Translations under genes and position numbers: made by a program | Shown here: in pieces, positions 35,285-43,580 of the stretch | How the letters are laid out: the number at the start of each line of letters is the position of its first letter | How positions within the stretch are numbered: the stretch's first letter is position 1 | NCBI RefSeq assembly: GCF_002556545.1 | Contig: NZ_CP022685.1 | Coordinates: 1,984,001-2,048,000 of the forward strand | Origin: Streptomyces formicae | GTDB taxonomy: Bacteria; Actinomycetota; Actinomycetes; Streptomycetales; Streptomycetaceae | Length of the DNA: 64,000 nt | Reading direction: 5' to 3' | Notes under the pieces: model-generated | What the model was told of the DNA's origin: nothing | The model's input: only the letters and a program-made list of their open reading frames with translations | The model's database searches: none

Positions 35285-35350
35285 CCCAGCGGACGGTCGC
35301 CCAGCGGGCGGTCTCTCAGCGGGCGGTCTCTCAGCGGCCGGTCGCTCAGC
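35285..35350. repeat. Tandem 15-bp repeat, 4.4 copies, at the end of the I78 gene
   Basis: Units of the form C(C/T)CAGCGG(G/A/C)CGGTC(G/T) begin at 35285, 35300, 35315 and 35330, with a partial fifth ending at 35350 inside the gene's last codons. Read in the gene's frame each unit is five codons, so the TGA stop is repeated in tandem (two further TGA codons downstream), while older units have TGG instead. Confidence 0.85.
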
Positions 35351-35570
35351 CCTTCCAGCAGCGCGTCACGACGCCTTCCTTGACCTCGAAGTTCAGCCGC
35401 CCCGCGAGGTACTCCATCGTGATCATCGCCCCCGGCGGCAGCGACCTGACGGTGGACCAGCCGCGCTCGCGCGCCTGCCGCTCGGCGCCTTCGGCCCCCA
35501 GGCCGACATACGCGTCCGGGTCGTCCTGGGGCTGTGCGGGAGGAGTCGGAATAGGTGCCATGCCCGCCAC
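35346..35570 (-). CDS. I78-family peptidase inhibitor-like small protein
   Basis: 74 aa (71 if the second Met is the start). The C-terminal half, SLPPGAMITMEYLAGRLNFEVKEGVVTRCWKG in sense (PPG, TMEY, RLN and the closing Val-Thr-Arg-Cys are the marks), is the core of the potato-inhibitor-like I78 family, which includes fungal elastase inhibitors. There is no signal peptide, so it is probably cytoplasmic and may protect against internal proteases, or simply share the fold. It lies near two secreted proteases only in a loose sense (20 kb). The stop codon is embedded in a 15-bp tandem repeat. Confidence 0.75.
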   Translation of the reverse strand: MAGMAPIPTPPAQPQDDPDAYVGLGAEGAERQARERGWSTVRSLPPGAMITMEYLAGRLNFEVKEGVVTRCWKG

Positions 35571-36064
35571 GTTAGGCGGCCGGGTCGCGCCGAGGAAGTC
35601 CGGGGCCGCCGGGGAGCGGGCGAGAACCCCGCACCATGCGTCACCGGTACCTCTCCGGTCACGCTTATGTCACAGGATCACCACGCGCGTTTCGGTCGAA
35701 CTCCGTCACACGTACGGGCGGTTCCCTCCTTGTCGCGACGTAATTCGAGGGCCTCTTCCCGTCTCTCCACGAGCGCCCGAAAGATCCCCCGAAGATCACT
35801 CGAAGATCGCCGGAATACCTCACGGAAAATACCGCGGAGCCGTCTTCGCGAACCCTCCGCATTTCCGAATCCCAGCCTCTTTCCGGGATGTGACGGAGCA
35901 TAGGGAATTCACAGCTTCTCCACAGGAGCCGATCCGCGGCACGCGCGGAAGCCGGTCCGCCGCTCGCGCGCGGACGTGTACGCCCTCTGTCGCAGCCGGG
36001 GCGACGCGAGCATCATGGCGTGAGCTTCGAGCAGGCCCAGGACGCGATGGCGAAGGGGCAAGCG
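35571..36064. other. Intergenic region before ctaD, no gene recognised
   Basis: About 490 nt, with an AT-richer centre (35690-35900) that contains three close copies of CGAAGATC at 35777-35815. Short open frames here have no binding site and no recognisable product. It presumably holds the divergent promoters of the I78 and ctaD genes. Confidence 0.4.
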
Positions 36065-37795
36065 ATGGGGACCGATACGGCGCAGGCGACCGAAGGGCCG
36101 GTACGGGAGCGGCGCCCCGGCCGGGTGATCGTGGACTGGCTGACCACCACGGACCACAAGAAGATCGGCCACCTCTACCTGATCACGTCGTTCGTCTTCT
36201 TCCTGATCGCCGGGCTCCTCGCGCTGATGATGCGGGCCGAACTCGCCAGGCCCGGGCTGCAGCTGATGACCAACGAGCAGTTCAACCAGGCGTTCACCAT
36301 GCACGGCACGATCATGCTGCTGCTCTTCGCGACGCCGACGTTCGCGGGCTTCGCCAACGAGATCATGCCGCTGCAGATCGGCTCGCCCGACGTCGCCTTC
36401 CCGCGCCTGAACATGCTCTCGTACTGGCTGTTCCTCTTCGGCGGCCTGATGGTGCTCGGCTCGCTGCTCGTGCCGGGCGGCCCCGCGGCCTTCGGCTGGT
36501 TCGCCTACGCCCCGCTCAACAGCATGCAGCGGTCCCCCGGCATCGGCGCCGACCTGTGGATCATGGGACTCGCGCTCTCCGGCTTCGGCACGATCCTCGG
36601 CTCGGTGAACTTCCTGACGACCATCATCGGGATGCGGGCGCCCGGCATGACGATGTTCCGGCTGCCCATCTTCACCTGGAACGTCCTGTTCACCTCGATC
36701 CTGGTGCTGATCGCCTTCCCCGTGCTCGCCGCCGCGCTGCTCGTCCTGGAGGCGGACCGGCGGTTCGGCTCGGTGGTCTTCGAGGCGGAGTTCGGCGGGG
36801 CGCTGCTGTGGCAGCACCTCTTCTGGTTCTTCGGGCATCCCGAGGTCTACATCATCGCGCTGCCGTTCTTCGGCATCATCACGGAGATCATCCCGGTCTT
36901 CAGCAGGAAGCCGATCTTCGGCTACCTGCCGCTCGTCGGCGCCACGACGGCCATCACCGGTCTGTCCATCGTCGTGTGGGCGCACCACATGTTCGCCACC
37001 GGCGCGGTCCTGCTCCCCTTCTTCTCCTTCGTGTCCTTCCTCATCGCGGTCCCGACCGGCGTGAAGTTCTTCAACTGGACCGGCACGATGCTCAAGGGCT
37101 CGCTGTCCTTCGAGACACCCATGCTCTGGGCGATCGGCTTCCTGGTGAGCTTCCTGTTCGGCGGGCTCACCGGTGTGCTGCTCGCCTCGCCGCCCATCGA
37201 CTTCCACGTCACCGACACGTACTTCGTCGTCGCGCACTTCCACTACGTGGTGTTCGGCACCGTCGTCTTCGCGACCTTCGGCGGCTTCTACTTCTGGTGG
37301 CCGAAGCTGACCGGCAAGATGCTCGACGAGCGGCTCGGGAAGATCCACTTCTGGGCGCTCTTCGTGGGCTTCCACACCACGTTCCTCGTCCAGCACTGGC
37401 TGGGCGCCGAGGGCATGCCGCGGCGGTACGCGGACTACCTGGCCGCGGACGGCTTCACCGTGCTCAACACCATCTCCTCCATCGGGGCGTTCCTGCTCGG
37501 CCTCTCCACGCTGCCGTTCCTCTACAACATCTGGAAGACCGCCAAGTACGGCGAGAAGGTCGACGTCGACGACCCCTGGGGCTTCGGCCGCTCCCTGGAG
37601 TGGGCGACCTCCTGCCCGCCGCCCCGGCACAACTTCGTCACGCTGCCCCGGATCCGCTCGGAGTCCCCGGCGTTCGATCTGCACCATCCCGAGTACGCGG
37701 CGTTCACGGCGCAGGACGTGAGCGGTGTGCCGCAGGATCCGCAGACGGAGCACCCCGGTCCAGGGCCCGGGTCAACAGGTCGCGGGCCGAGCTGA
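36065..37795 (+). CDS. ctaD: Cytochrome c oxidase (aa3 type) subunit I, orphan copy
   Basis: About 576 aa, with 12 helices. Metal and proton-path residues are present: heme-a ligand in [15 protein letters not shown] with the His-Tyr crosslink, CuB ligands in WAHHMF, and heme ligands in AHFHYV. It is therefore expected to be catalytic subunit I of an A-type oxidase, reducing O2 to water. The start at 36065 follows AAGGGG with 7 nt spacing; a GTG at 36020 would add 15 residues. No ctaC, ctaE or qcr genes are adjacent, so it must use subunits encoded elsewhere. Its 3' end overlaps the convergent WYL regulator gene by 92 nt. Confidence 0.95.
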   Translation: MGTDTAQATEGPVRERRPGRVIVDWLTTTDHKKIGHLYLITSFVFFLIAGLLALMMRAELARPGLQLMTNEQFNQAFTMHGTIMLLLFATPTFAGFANEIMPLQIGSPDVAFPRLNMLSYWLFLFGGLMVLGSLLVPGGPAAFGWFAYAPLNSMQRSPGIGADLWIMGLALSGFGTILGSVNFLTTIIGMRAPGMTMFRLPIFTWNVLFTSILVLIAFPVLAAALLVLEADRRFGSVVFEAEFGGALLWQHLFWFFGHPEVYIIALPFFGIITEIIPVFSRKPIFGYLPLVGATTAITGLSIVVWAHHMFATGAVLLPFFSFVSFLIAVPTGVKFFNWTGTMLKGSLSFETPMLWAIGFLVSFLFGGLTGVLLASPPIDFHVTDTYFVVAHFHYVVFGTVVFATFGGFYFWWPKLTGKMLDERLGKIHFWALFVGFHTTFLVQHWLGAEGMPRRYADYLAADGFTVLNTISSIGAFLLGLSTLPFLYNIWKTAKYGEKVDVDDPWGFGRSLEWATSCPPPRHNFVTLPRIRSESPAFDLHHPEYAAFTAQDVSGVPQDPQTEHPGPGPGSTGRGPS

Positions 37796-38714
37796 TCCGG
37801 TCGGTGAGCTCGGCGGGCTCGACGACCTCGAACTCCATGCCCATGAAGAGGACGTGGAAGACCATCACGTCCAGGCTCGCCGCGCCCGTGCGCAGCAGAC
37901 AGGTGTGCTCGGTCTCGGCCTCCAGGGTGCCGTCCGACGGCGTGATCCGCTGGGTCGCCTCTTCCACGGGCACGAGCAGGCGGACCACGGCCCGCGTGGC
38001 GTACGCGCGCGTGGAGACGCCCCGGGAGACGTACGCGGCCAGGTCGTCGGCCGGTGGCGTGCGGGGCGCGAAGCGCGGGCCGTGCGGCGGTCTCGGGGTG
38101 ATCCGGTCCGCGCGGAAGGTCCGCCAGTCCGCCCGGTCGAGGTCCCAGGCGACGAGGTACCAGCGGCGCTCGGTGCACACCAGGCGGTGCGGTTCGACGG
38201 TGCGCCGGGTCGAACTGCCCGCGTGGTCGCGGTAGTCGAAGCGCAGCCGCTCCGAGTCCCGGCAGAGGTGGGCCAGTTCCGTGAGGACCACGGGGTCCAC
38301 GCCCTGCGGCTGCGGGGCGCGCAGCATCGGCACGGTGAACGCGTTCAGGGCGCCCACCCGGCGGCGCAGCCTGTCCGGCAGGACCTGTTCCAGCTTGGCG
38401 AGCGCGCGGACCGAGGTCTCGCCGATGCCCTCGACGCCCTGCCCCGCGGCCGTGCGCAGGCCGACGGCGACCGCGACCGCCTCTTCGTCGTCCAGGAGCA
38501 GCGGTGGCAGCTCCGCGCCCGCGCCGAGCTGGTAGCCGCCGCCGGTGCCGGGGCTCGCGTTGACGGGATAGCCGAGCTCGCGCAGCCGGTCCACGTCACG
38601 GCGGACCGTGCGCGCGGTGACGCCGAGCCGGTCGGCGAGGTCGGCGCCCGACCATTCGCGGTGGGCCTGCAACAGGGAGAGCAGGCGGAGCAGTCGTGCC
38701 GATGTCTCCAACAT
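37704..38714 (-). CDS. YafY-type HTH/WYL transcriptional regulator
   Basis: 336 aa. N-terminal winged HTH of the DeoR type ([20 protein letters not shown] then [20 protein letters not shown]), followed by a WYL domain ([21 protein letters not shown], and RFDYRDHAG). WYL domains are thought to sense ligands or nucleic acids. The ATG at 38714 begins [10 protein letters not shown] as in relatives. Its 3' end overlaps ctaD on the other strand by 92 nt, a long convergent overlap. Targets unknown; the neighbouring unknown protein and glycosyltransferase genes run in the same direction but upstream. Confidence 0.9.
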   Translation of the reverse strand: MLETSARLLRLLSLLQAHREWSGADLADRLGVTARTVRRDVDRLRELGYPVNASPGTGGGYQLGAGAELPPLLLDDEEAVAVAVGLRTAAGQGVEGIGETSVRALAKLEQVLPDRLRRRVGALNAFTVPMLRAPQPQGVDPVVLTELAHLCRDSERLRFDYRDHAGSSTRRTVEPHRLVCTERRWYLVAWDLDRADWRTFRADRITPRPPHGPRFAPRTPPADDLAAYVSRGVSTRAYATRAVVRLLVPVEEATQRITPSDGTLEAETEHTCLLRTGAASLDVMVFHVLFMGMEFEVVEPAELTDRISSARDLLTRALDRGAPSADPAAHRSRPAP

Positions 38715-38760
38715 GGACGTGATTGTGCCCGCAGTTCAGGACAGCCGCTGTCCGCGAACC

Positions 38761-39642
38761 TCAGCCCTCCGTGCCGGTCGCTTCCTCGGCACGCGCCTCC
38801 CTGATCCGCACCGACAGGTCGTTGTCGTTGGTGTAGTAGAGCCCCGCCTCGACCGCGCCGTCCGCCGTCCCGACGCGCACCCACGGGTAGGTGAAGATCG
38901 CCTTCTTGTCCGGGACGTCGTCCAGGAGCCGGGCGAGGCGGATGCGCGGGCCGCTCTCCCCCTCGGGGCACAGCCACAGGTCCCAGGGTCCCTGGCCGCT
39001 GTCCGCGAGCGGTCCGTGGCCCAGCGTGAAGGTGAAGCCTGGCCCTTCCGAGGTCACTTCGGCCCGCCGGACCAGGTCGGGTTCGGTGCGCCTGACGGCC
39101 TCCGCGTAGGCGGCGCCGGTCAGCGTGGTCCCGTACACCCGGCCCTGCACGGACACGTCCGCGTCGGATATCTGGATCTCGCCGACCTCGGCGTGCGGCG
39201 CGCGCAGCCAGCTGCGCACCGAGAGGTTGCCCTGCTTCGTCGCGTAGGGGATGCGCACCGCGACGTGGCCGCGGGCGCCGCTCGGCGCGCGGTCCACCAG
39301 CGAGCGCAGGTCGTTCACGCCGGGCATCAGGCGGCGCGGCTCGCCGCCCGCGAGCTGGACGTAGGCGTTCCAGCGGCCCTCGGCGAGCTCGACGCTGCTG
39401 GGCAGCGCGGCCCGCAGCCTGCCGTCCGCCGACGGGGAGAGCGGCAGGCGCACCTCGTCGTCGGACTCGCGGCGGCGCAGCAGCAGGTACGCCGCGTCCC
39501 GCATGCCGGGCTCGCCGGTCTCCGTCACGTCGAAGGTGAGGCCGCCCGCGGAGTCGGCGATGCAGTCGGCACGTGGCGCCGTCGCCACCTCCTGGTCGTC
39601 CCCGGCGTACGCCTGCGCCTGCGAGGTGGCCAAGGCCGTCAT
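38761..39642 (-). CDS. Unknown protein coupled to a glycosyltransferase
   Basis: 293 aa, soluble, no signal peptide or membrane helix. I recognise no domain. The sequence looks beta-rich, with repeated short strands (LTFDVTETGEP, VSVQGRVYGTTL, GPGFTFTLGHGP) and conserved Trp/Gly positions such as GPWDLWLCPEGESG. Its ATG overlaps the stop of the glycosyltransferase gene by 4 nt (ATGA), so the pair is translationally coupled and probably works together. A carbohydrate-binding or acceptor-binding role is conceivable but is inference. The tail is Glu/Ala-rich. Confidence 0.75.
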   Translation of the reverse strand: MTALATSQAQAYAGDDQEVATAPRADCIADSAGGLTFDVTETGEPGMRDAAYLLLRRRESDDEVRLPLSPSADGRLRAALPSSVELAEGRWNAYVQLAGGEPRRLMPGVNDLRSLVDRAPSGARGHVAVRIPYATKQGNLSVRSWLRAPHAEVGEIQISDADVSVQGRVYGTTLTGAAYAEAVRRTEPDLVRRAEVTSEGPGFTFTLGHGPLADSGQGPWDLWLCPEGESGPRIRLARLLDDVPDKKAIFTYPWVRVGTADGAVEAGLYYTNDNDLSVRIREARAEEATGTEG

Positions 39643-40913
39643 GCGGTGGATCCCTTCATCTGTGCGCCGCGTCGTGCTCCTGTGAGGTCCCGCACCGCGT
39701 ACGCGCCCCCGAGCAGCGCGCCGCGCGTGCGGTGCAGGGAGCCGCGCATCCGGCCCCCGAACGAGCTCCCCCGGCTGAGCATCCCGGAGAACATCGCGTC
39801 GTAACGCTCGGCGATGCGTGCCGGGTCGAAGCGCTCCGAGTCCTGGAGCGCGGCGTCCGCCATGTCGCGCCGCAGCGCGTCGTCATTGATCAGTTCGAGC
39901 AGCCCGCCCGCTATCGCGTCGGGGTTGCCGACCTCGACGAGCCGCCCGTCGACACCGTTGTCGATGATTTCGCCGGGGCCGTGCGGGCAGTCGGTGGCCA
40001 CCACGGGCAGCCCGCAGCGCATCGCCTCGACGATCGTCATGCCGAACGACTCCAGGCTGGAGGTGACGGCGGCGATGGACCCCTTGGCCCACTCGGGCTC
40101 GATGGGATGGGCCGGGCCCATCAGGAACACGTGGTTGTAGAGGCCGAGTTCGTCGATCAGGGCGCGCAGCTTCTCCTTCTGCTTGCCGCCGCCGTAGATC
40201 CGCAGGCGCCAGTCGGGGCGCTCGCGCCGGACCTTGTCGAAGGCCCTGATCAGCAGGTCGTACCGCTTGACCGGGGCGAGCCGCCCTGCCGCGACGACCC
40301 ACTTGTGGGAGCCGTCGGCGGGCTCTATGCCGGGCGCGGGCACGGGGTTCGGCACGGCCTGGACGTGCACGCCGGGCAGCCGCATCTTGCGCGTGTAGGC
40401 GCGGGCGTCGGCCTCGGTCGTCGTGGTCAGGACGTCGAGGCGCGGGTAGACGCTGCGCAGCTGGCGGCGGAGTTCCTTGGAGTGGCTGTCCAGCGTGAGG
40501 TGCTCCTGCCCGACGCGCAGCGGGCCGCGCGCGGTCTGCCGGGCGATGTGCACGTTGAGGCCGGGGCGGGTACCGACGACGACGTCCGCGTCGAGCCGGG
40601 CGAGGTGGTCGGCGACGCGCCGGTCGGTGAGCGCGCTGTACTGGTCGTAGCGGCCCTCGGCGCTGGGGAACGTCCGGGCGGGGAGCAGGTGTTGGGGGTC
40701 GTCGCCCTCGTATCCCGAGGTGCCCTTGCGCAGGTCGACGAGGTGCCGGAGCCGCACGCGCTGGTCAGGCGCGAAGACGGGCTCGTCACGGTGCCGGAAG
40801 ACGGACACGACCTCGACGTCATGCTGCTGGGCCAGCGTGTTCGCGAGGTTGTACGTCGTCCGGATGGTCCCTCCGATTCCGTACGCGTTGTGAATCAGGA
40901 AAGAGATGTGCAT
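39639..40913 (-). CDS. Glycosyltransferase family 4 (GT-B fold)
   Basis: 424 aa. Starts MHISFLIHNAYGIGGTIRTTYNLA, the N-terminal Rossmann strand of GT4 enzymes with a Gly-rich acceptor loop. The C-terminal domain has WVVAAGRLAPVKRYDLLIRAF and the nucleotide-sugar E-x7-E motif in ESFGMTIVEAMRCGLPVVATD. It transfers sugar with retention, likely in the cytoplasm. The C-tail is basic (RGSLHRTRGALLGG) and may touch the membrane. First gene of a two-gene unit with the unknown protein that follows. Donor and acceptor cannot be predicted. Confidence 0.9.
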   Translation of the reverse strand: MHISFLIHNAYGIGGTIRTTYNLANTLAQQHDVEVVSVFRHRDEPVFAPDQRVRLRHLVDLRKGTSGYEGDDPQHLLPARTFPSAEGRYDQYSALTDRRVADHLARLDADVVVGTRPGLNVHIARQTARGPLRVGQEHLTLDSHSKELRRQLRSVYPRLDVLTTTTEADARAYTRKMRLPGVHVQAVPNPVPAPGIEPADGSHKWVVAAGRLAPVKRYDLLIRAFDKVRRERPDWRLRIYGGGKQKEKLRALIDELGLYNHVFLMGPAHPIEPEWAKGSIAAVTSSLESFGMTIVEAMRCGLPVVATDCPHGPGEIIDNGVDGRLVEVGNPDAIAGGLLELINDDALRRDMADAALQDSERFDPARIAERYDAMFSGMLSRGSSFGGRMRGSLHRTRGALLGGAYAVRDLTGARRGAQMKGSTA

Positions 40914-41076
40914 ACGTCCCCGTATCCCGCGTTTCCATGCGGACAGTCCCCCTCATCCGCCTACCGCAGGGTTAGACCGAGATTCCTGGCCAAGGGTTGG
41001 GTTTCCTCATCACTTTGTTTCCCAACAGATACGTGATCGGTAGCACAGGGCGGGAACTTTCCGGTGATCCGGCAGA

Positions 41077-42384
41077 TCACGGCTGGTAGGAGAGTTGCGG
41101 GACATCGAAGCAGTTGTCGTTCATGTCGCCGCCCCGGGTCACCCAGCCCTTCCCGTCCTGCCAGCGGGCGACGGACAGGCACGTTCTGCGGGTCCTCGGC
41201 GGCTCGGCCAGGTGCTCGAAGTTGACGGGAAGCAGCAGCCCCCGCGCGGAGTAGGGCCGACCCCGGTTGATGAAGCGGTCGACGCACGCGCGCGTGACGT
41301 CGCCGCCCGCGCCGCCCGCGCAGGACTTCGCCGCGTCGGTGAACCACATGGCGGCGGCCCAGCCCTCCAGCTGCCACTGGGAGAGCGCGTCCCCCTTGCC
41401 CGCCGCCTTCATGCCGGCCCGGAACTCGCGCACGGCCGGGTGGCCGGTGTCCTCGTAGTTCCGGCTCGACCCGGTCGCCCACAGGGCGTTGCGGCAGCGC
41501 GGCGCGTCCTTGTAGTCCTCGGCCACCGACGACGTCCAGTTCTGCACGTTGGTGACCTTCGCGGTGACCTTCGCCCCCACGTCGTCCATCGCCTCGCACA
41601 GTTGCGCGTTGCCGTGCGTGTCCATCGCGTCGAAGACGAGGTCGGCGCCCTGTTCCTTCAGGTCGGCCGCCGCGGCGCGGAAGTTGGGCAGCGCGAAGTC
41701 GACCTGTTCGGTGACCACCCGGTAGCCCTCGGCCTTCAGACCGCGGGTGACGAGCCGGGCGTACGCGGCGGACGCGGCCTGGTTGTAGGAGACGACGGCA
41801 GCGGTGCGCGCGCCCTGCTCCCGCTTGAAGTAGCGGTAGACCTCCGTGCCGCCGTACAGCTTGCCGTCCCAGCCCGGCTTCCCGTTCCGCGGGGCGAGGC
41901 TGCCGTAGATCCCGTACAGATGCGGATACGTGTCGTACGCGGATCCGATCGACTGTCCGCCGATGTCGGGCACGCGCGCGTGGGACACCCGCGAGGCGCC
42001 CGCGTAGTCGAGGGACGCGGTGGCCACGAGCGCGACGACCTGCTGCTCCTCGACGAGCTTGTGCACACAGTCGTTGTTGCCGACGCCGCTGCCGCCGTCG
42101 TCGCAGGTGCGCACATCGACCTTGCGGCCGCCGATGCCGCCGCGCGCGTTGATCCTGTCGAAATAGGCCCTGGCCCCGTCGCGCGGCCCCGTGAAGGCGG
42201 AGCCGCCGACCGGGCTCGTCGCGCTGGTGATGATGCCGACCCTGAGGGGCGCGCCGCCCACCGGCGCGGGCGCGGTGCCCCGCCCCTCGAAGTCGCTCTC
42301 CGGCAGCCGGCTGCCGCAGGCCGCGCTCCCCACCAGGAGCGCGGCGGCGAGCAGCACCTCAGCAGCCGGGACCCGGCGACGCAT
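41077..42384 (-). CDS. Branched-chain-type ABC transporter substrate-binding lipoprotein
   Basis: 435 aa. Lipobox VGSAAC gives lipidated Cys23. The rest is a type I periplasmic-binding fold of the LivJ/urea/amide group (GIITSATSPVGGSAFTGPRDGARAYFDRIN, then NDCVHKLVEEQQVVALVATAS), here described by representative segments. It is divergent from the fused LivHMG and LivF genes 1.2 kb away and almost certainly serves that transporter. Its ATG lies inside the 3' end of the lipoprotein gene upstream (26-nt overlap), so both are co-transcribed. Ligand unknown. Confidence 0.88.
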   Translation of the reverse strand: MRRRVPAAEVLLAAALLVGSAACGSRLPESDFEGRGTAPAPVGGAPLRVGIITSATSPVGGSAFTGPRDGARAYFDRINARGGIGGRKVDVRTCDDGGSGVGNNDCVHKLVEEQQVVALVATASLDYAGASRVSHARVPDIGGQSIGSAYDTYPHLYGIYGSLAPRNGKPGWDGKLYGGTEVYRYFKREQGARTAAVVSYNQAASAAYARLVTRGLKAEGYRVVTEQVDFALPNFRAAAADLKEQGADLVFDAMDTHGNAQLCEAMDDVGAKVTAKVTNVQNWTSSVAEDYKDAPRCRNALWATGSSRNYEDTGHPAVREFRAGMKAAGKGDALSQWQLEGWAAAMWFTDAAKSCAGGAGGDVTRACVDRFINRGRPYSARGLLLPVNFEHLAEPPRTRRTCLSVARWQDGKGWVTRGGDMNDNCFDVPQLSYQP

Positions 42385-42925
42385 TCCCGCTCAGCTTCAC
42401 CAGCGCGCAGAGGGTCTTGACGGACACCTTCCAGGTGTCGTCCTGCCGCACCGCCGTACCGGACGCGGTGGGCAGCGCGGTGGCTCCCTTCAGGGTCAGC
42501 GCGTACGTCACGTCGGCGGCCTTCGGCGAGGTGAACTCGACCTTGCCGACCTCCGCCGCGACCTCCTTGCCGCGCCGGTCGCCGCTGAAGCCCTCCAGCA
42601 CGTCCCGCATCTTGGAGCCGTTCTCCAGAACGGTCTCCTTGTCCTTCATGGACACCTCGGGATCGAAGAACTTCTCCCAGTTGGCGCGGACTTCCTTCTC
42701 CGCGGCCGCCGTGTCGGCGGGCGCGCTCGCGCTCTCCCGCGGTGCCCCGGTCGTCTTCTCCACGGACGGCTCGGGCGGATCGCTGCCGTCCCCGCCCCCG
42801 CTGTCGTCGCCGCAGGCCACGGCGGCCGACGCGATCAGCAGGACCGTGGCGGCCGCCGACGCCGCGCTCCGCGCCCTCCCCCGCCCGCGATCCGTCCCCC
42901 GCCTGGGGCTGCTCCCGAGAACCAT
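42359..42925 (-). CDS. MTB12-like secreted lipoprotein
   Basis: 188 aa. Lipobox IASAAVAC gives lipidated Cys38 after an Arg-rich N-terminus. After a Ser/Pro/Glu linker, the C-terminal domain (VRANWEKFFDPEVSMKDKE, AADVTYALTLKGATALP, GTAVRQDDTWKVSVKTLCAL) resembles the C-terminal domain of the mycobacterial low-molecular-weight antigen MTB12, an NTF2-like fold of unknown function. The ATG at 42925 is preferred, though GTG codons just upstream are possible. The stop lies 26 nt inside the following binding-protein gene. A role in the adjacent transporter is possible. Confidence 0.78.
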   Translation of the reverse strand: MVLGSSPRRGTDRGRGRARSAASAAATVLLIASAAVACGDDSGGGDGSDPPEPSVEKTTGAPRESASAPADTAAAEKEVRANWEKFFDPEVSMKDKETVLENGSKMRDVLEGFSGDRRGKEVAAEVGKVEFTSPKAADVTYALTLKGATALPTASGTAVRQDDTWKVSVKTLCALVKLSGNASPGPGC

Positions 42926-43033
42926 CTGGCTCACCACCGGGTATCGGTCCGGGCCATCAGCGCCCGGAGCTTTCAGGGTCAGCTTCCAGAAGGCATAGTG
43001 CAATCCATCGGCTGACATGGACAGCCCATCGAC

Positions 43034-43576
43034 GTGACTGACGTGTCCCAGGGGGCCTGGATGCGGGTGGCTCGGACAGATCCGACGGCCGGTGCGCCCC
43101 GTCAGGGCCGGTTGCGCGGGGTGCGCCCCGAACTGTGGGCGGCCTTCGCGGCACTGGCCGCGGGCGCCGTGCTCTGTGTGATCGGCTGGTACGGCGTCTC
43201 CGGAGAGCGGTTCGCGGAGCGGCAGTTGCCCTATCTCGCCTCGTGCACGGTGCCGGGCGCTGCACTGATCATCGCGGGCACCGTGCTGCTCGCCCACGGC
43301 AGGAGCACCCTGGCCGCGGCGCGCGTGGAGGAGCTGTACGGCCTCCTGGTGGCGACGGAAGCCACCGCTCCCCTCTCGCCCGGCTCCCCGCAGACCGTGG
43401 CGACCAGCGACGACCTCCTGATGGTCCCCGGCGGCACGCTGTGGCACCGCGCGGACTGCCCCCTGGTCGCGGACAAGCCGGAGGCGGTCCCCGCGGACGC
43501 CACGATCCTCGCCCGGGGCGACCTCGGCCCCTGCCCGATCTGCGAACCGCCCGCCGACGCCGCCCCGGAGCGATGA
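43034..43576 (+). CDS. Membrane protein with Cys/His cluster, first gene of the Liv operon
   Basis: 180 aa. Two membrane helices (about 33-52 and 70-88) are followed by a cytoplasmic C-terminal domain with LWHRADCPLVADKPEAVP and GDLGPCPICEPP: one His, one Cys and a CPIC pair that could bind zinc. The GTG at 43034 is 4 nt before the stop-to-start gap of the fused transporter gene (43581), so it is in the same operon. I do not recognise a family; the H...C...CxxC layout resembles small metal-binding motifs. Role probably in assembly or regulation of the transporter, which is inference. Confidence 0.7.
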   Translation: MTDVSQGAWMRVARTDPTAGAPRQGRLRGVRPELWAAFAALAAGAVLCVIGWYGVSGERFAERQLPYLASCTVPGAALIIAGTVLLAHGRSTLAAARVEELYGLLVATEATAPLSPGSPQTVATSDDLLMVPGGTLWHRADCPLVADKPEAVPADATILARGDLGPCPICEPPADAAPER

Positions 43577-43580
43577 CGCG

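Noticed and set aside
35285..35350. CRISPR-like repeat
   Set aside because: Units are contiguous 15-mers without spacers; it is a simple tandem repeat.
35665..35901. Short minus-strand ORF of 78 codons in the ctaD upstream gap
   Set aside because: No ribosome-binding site and no recognisable product; likely chance in an AT-richer patch.
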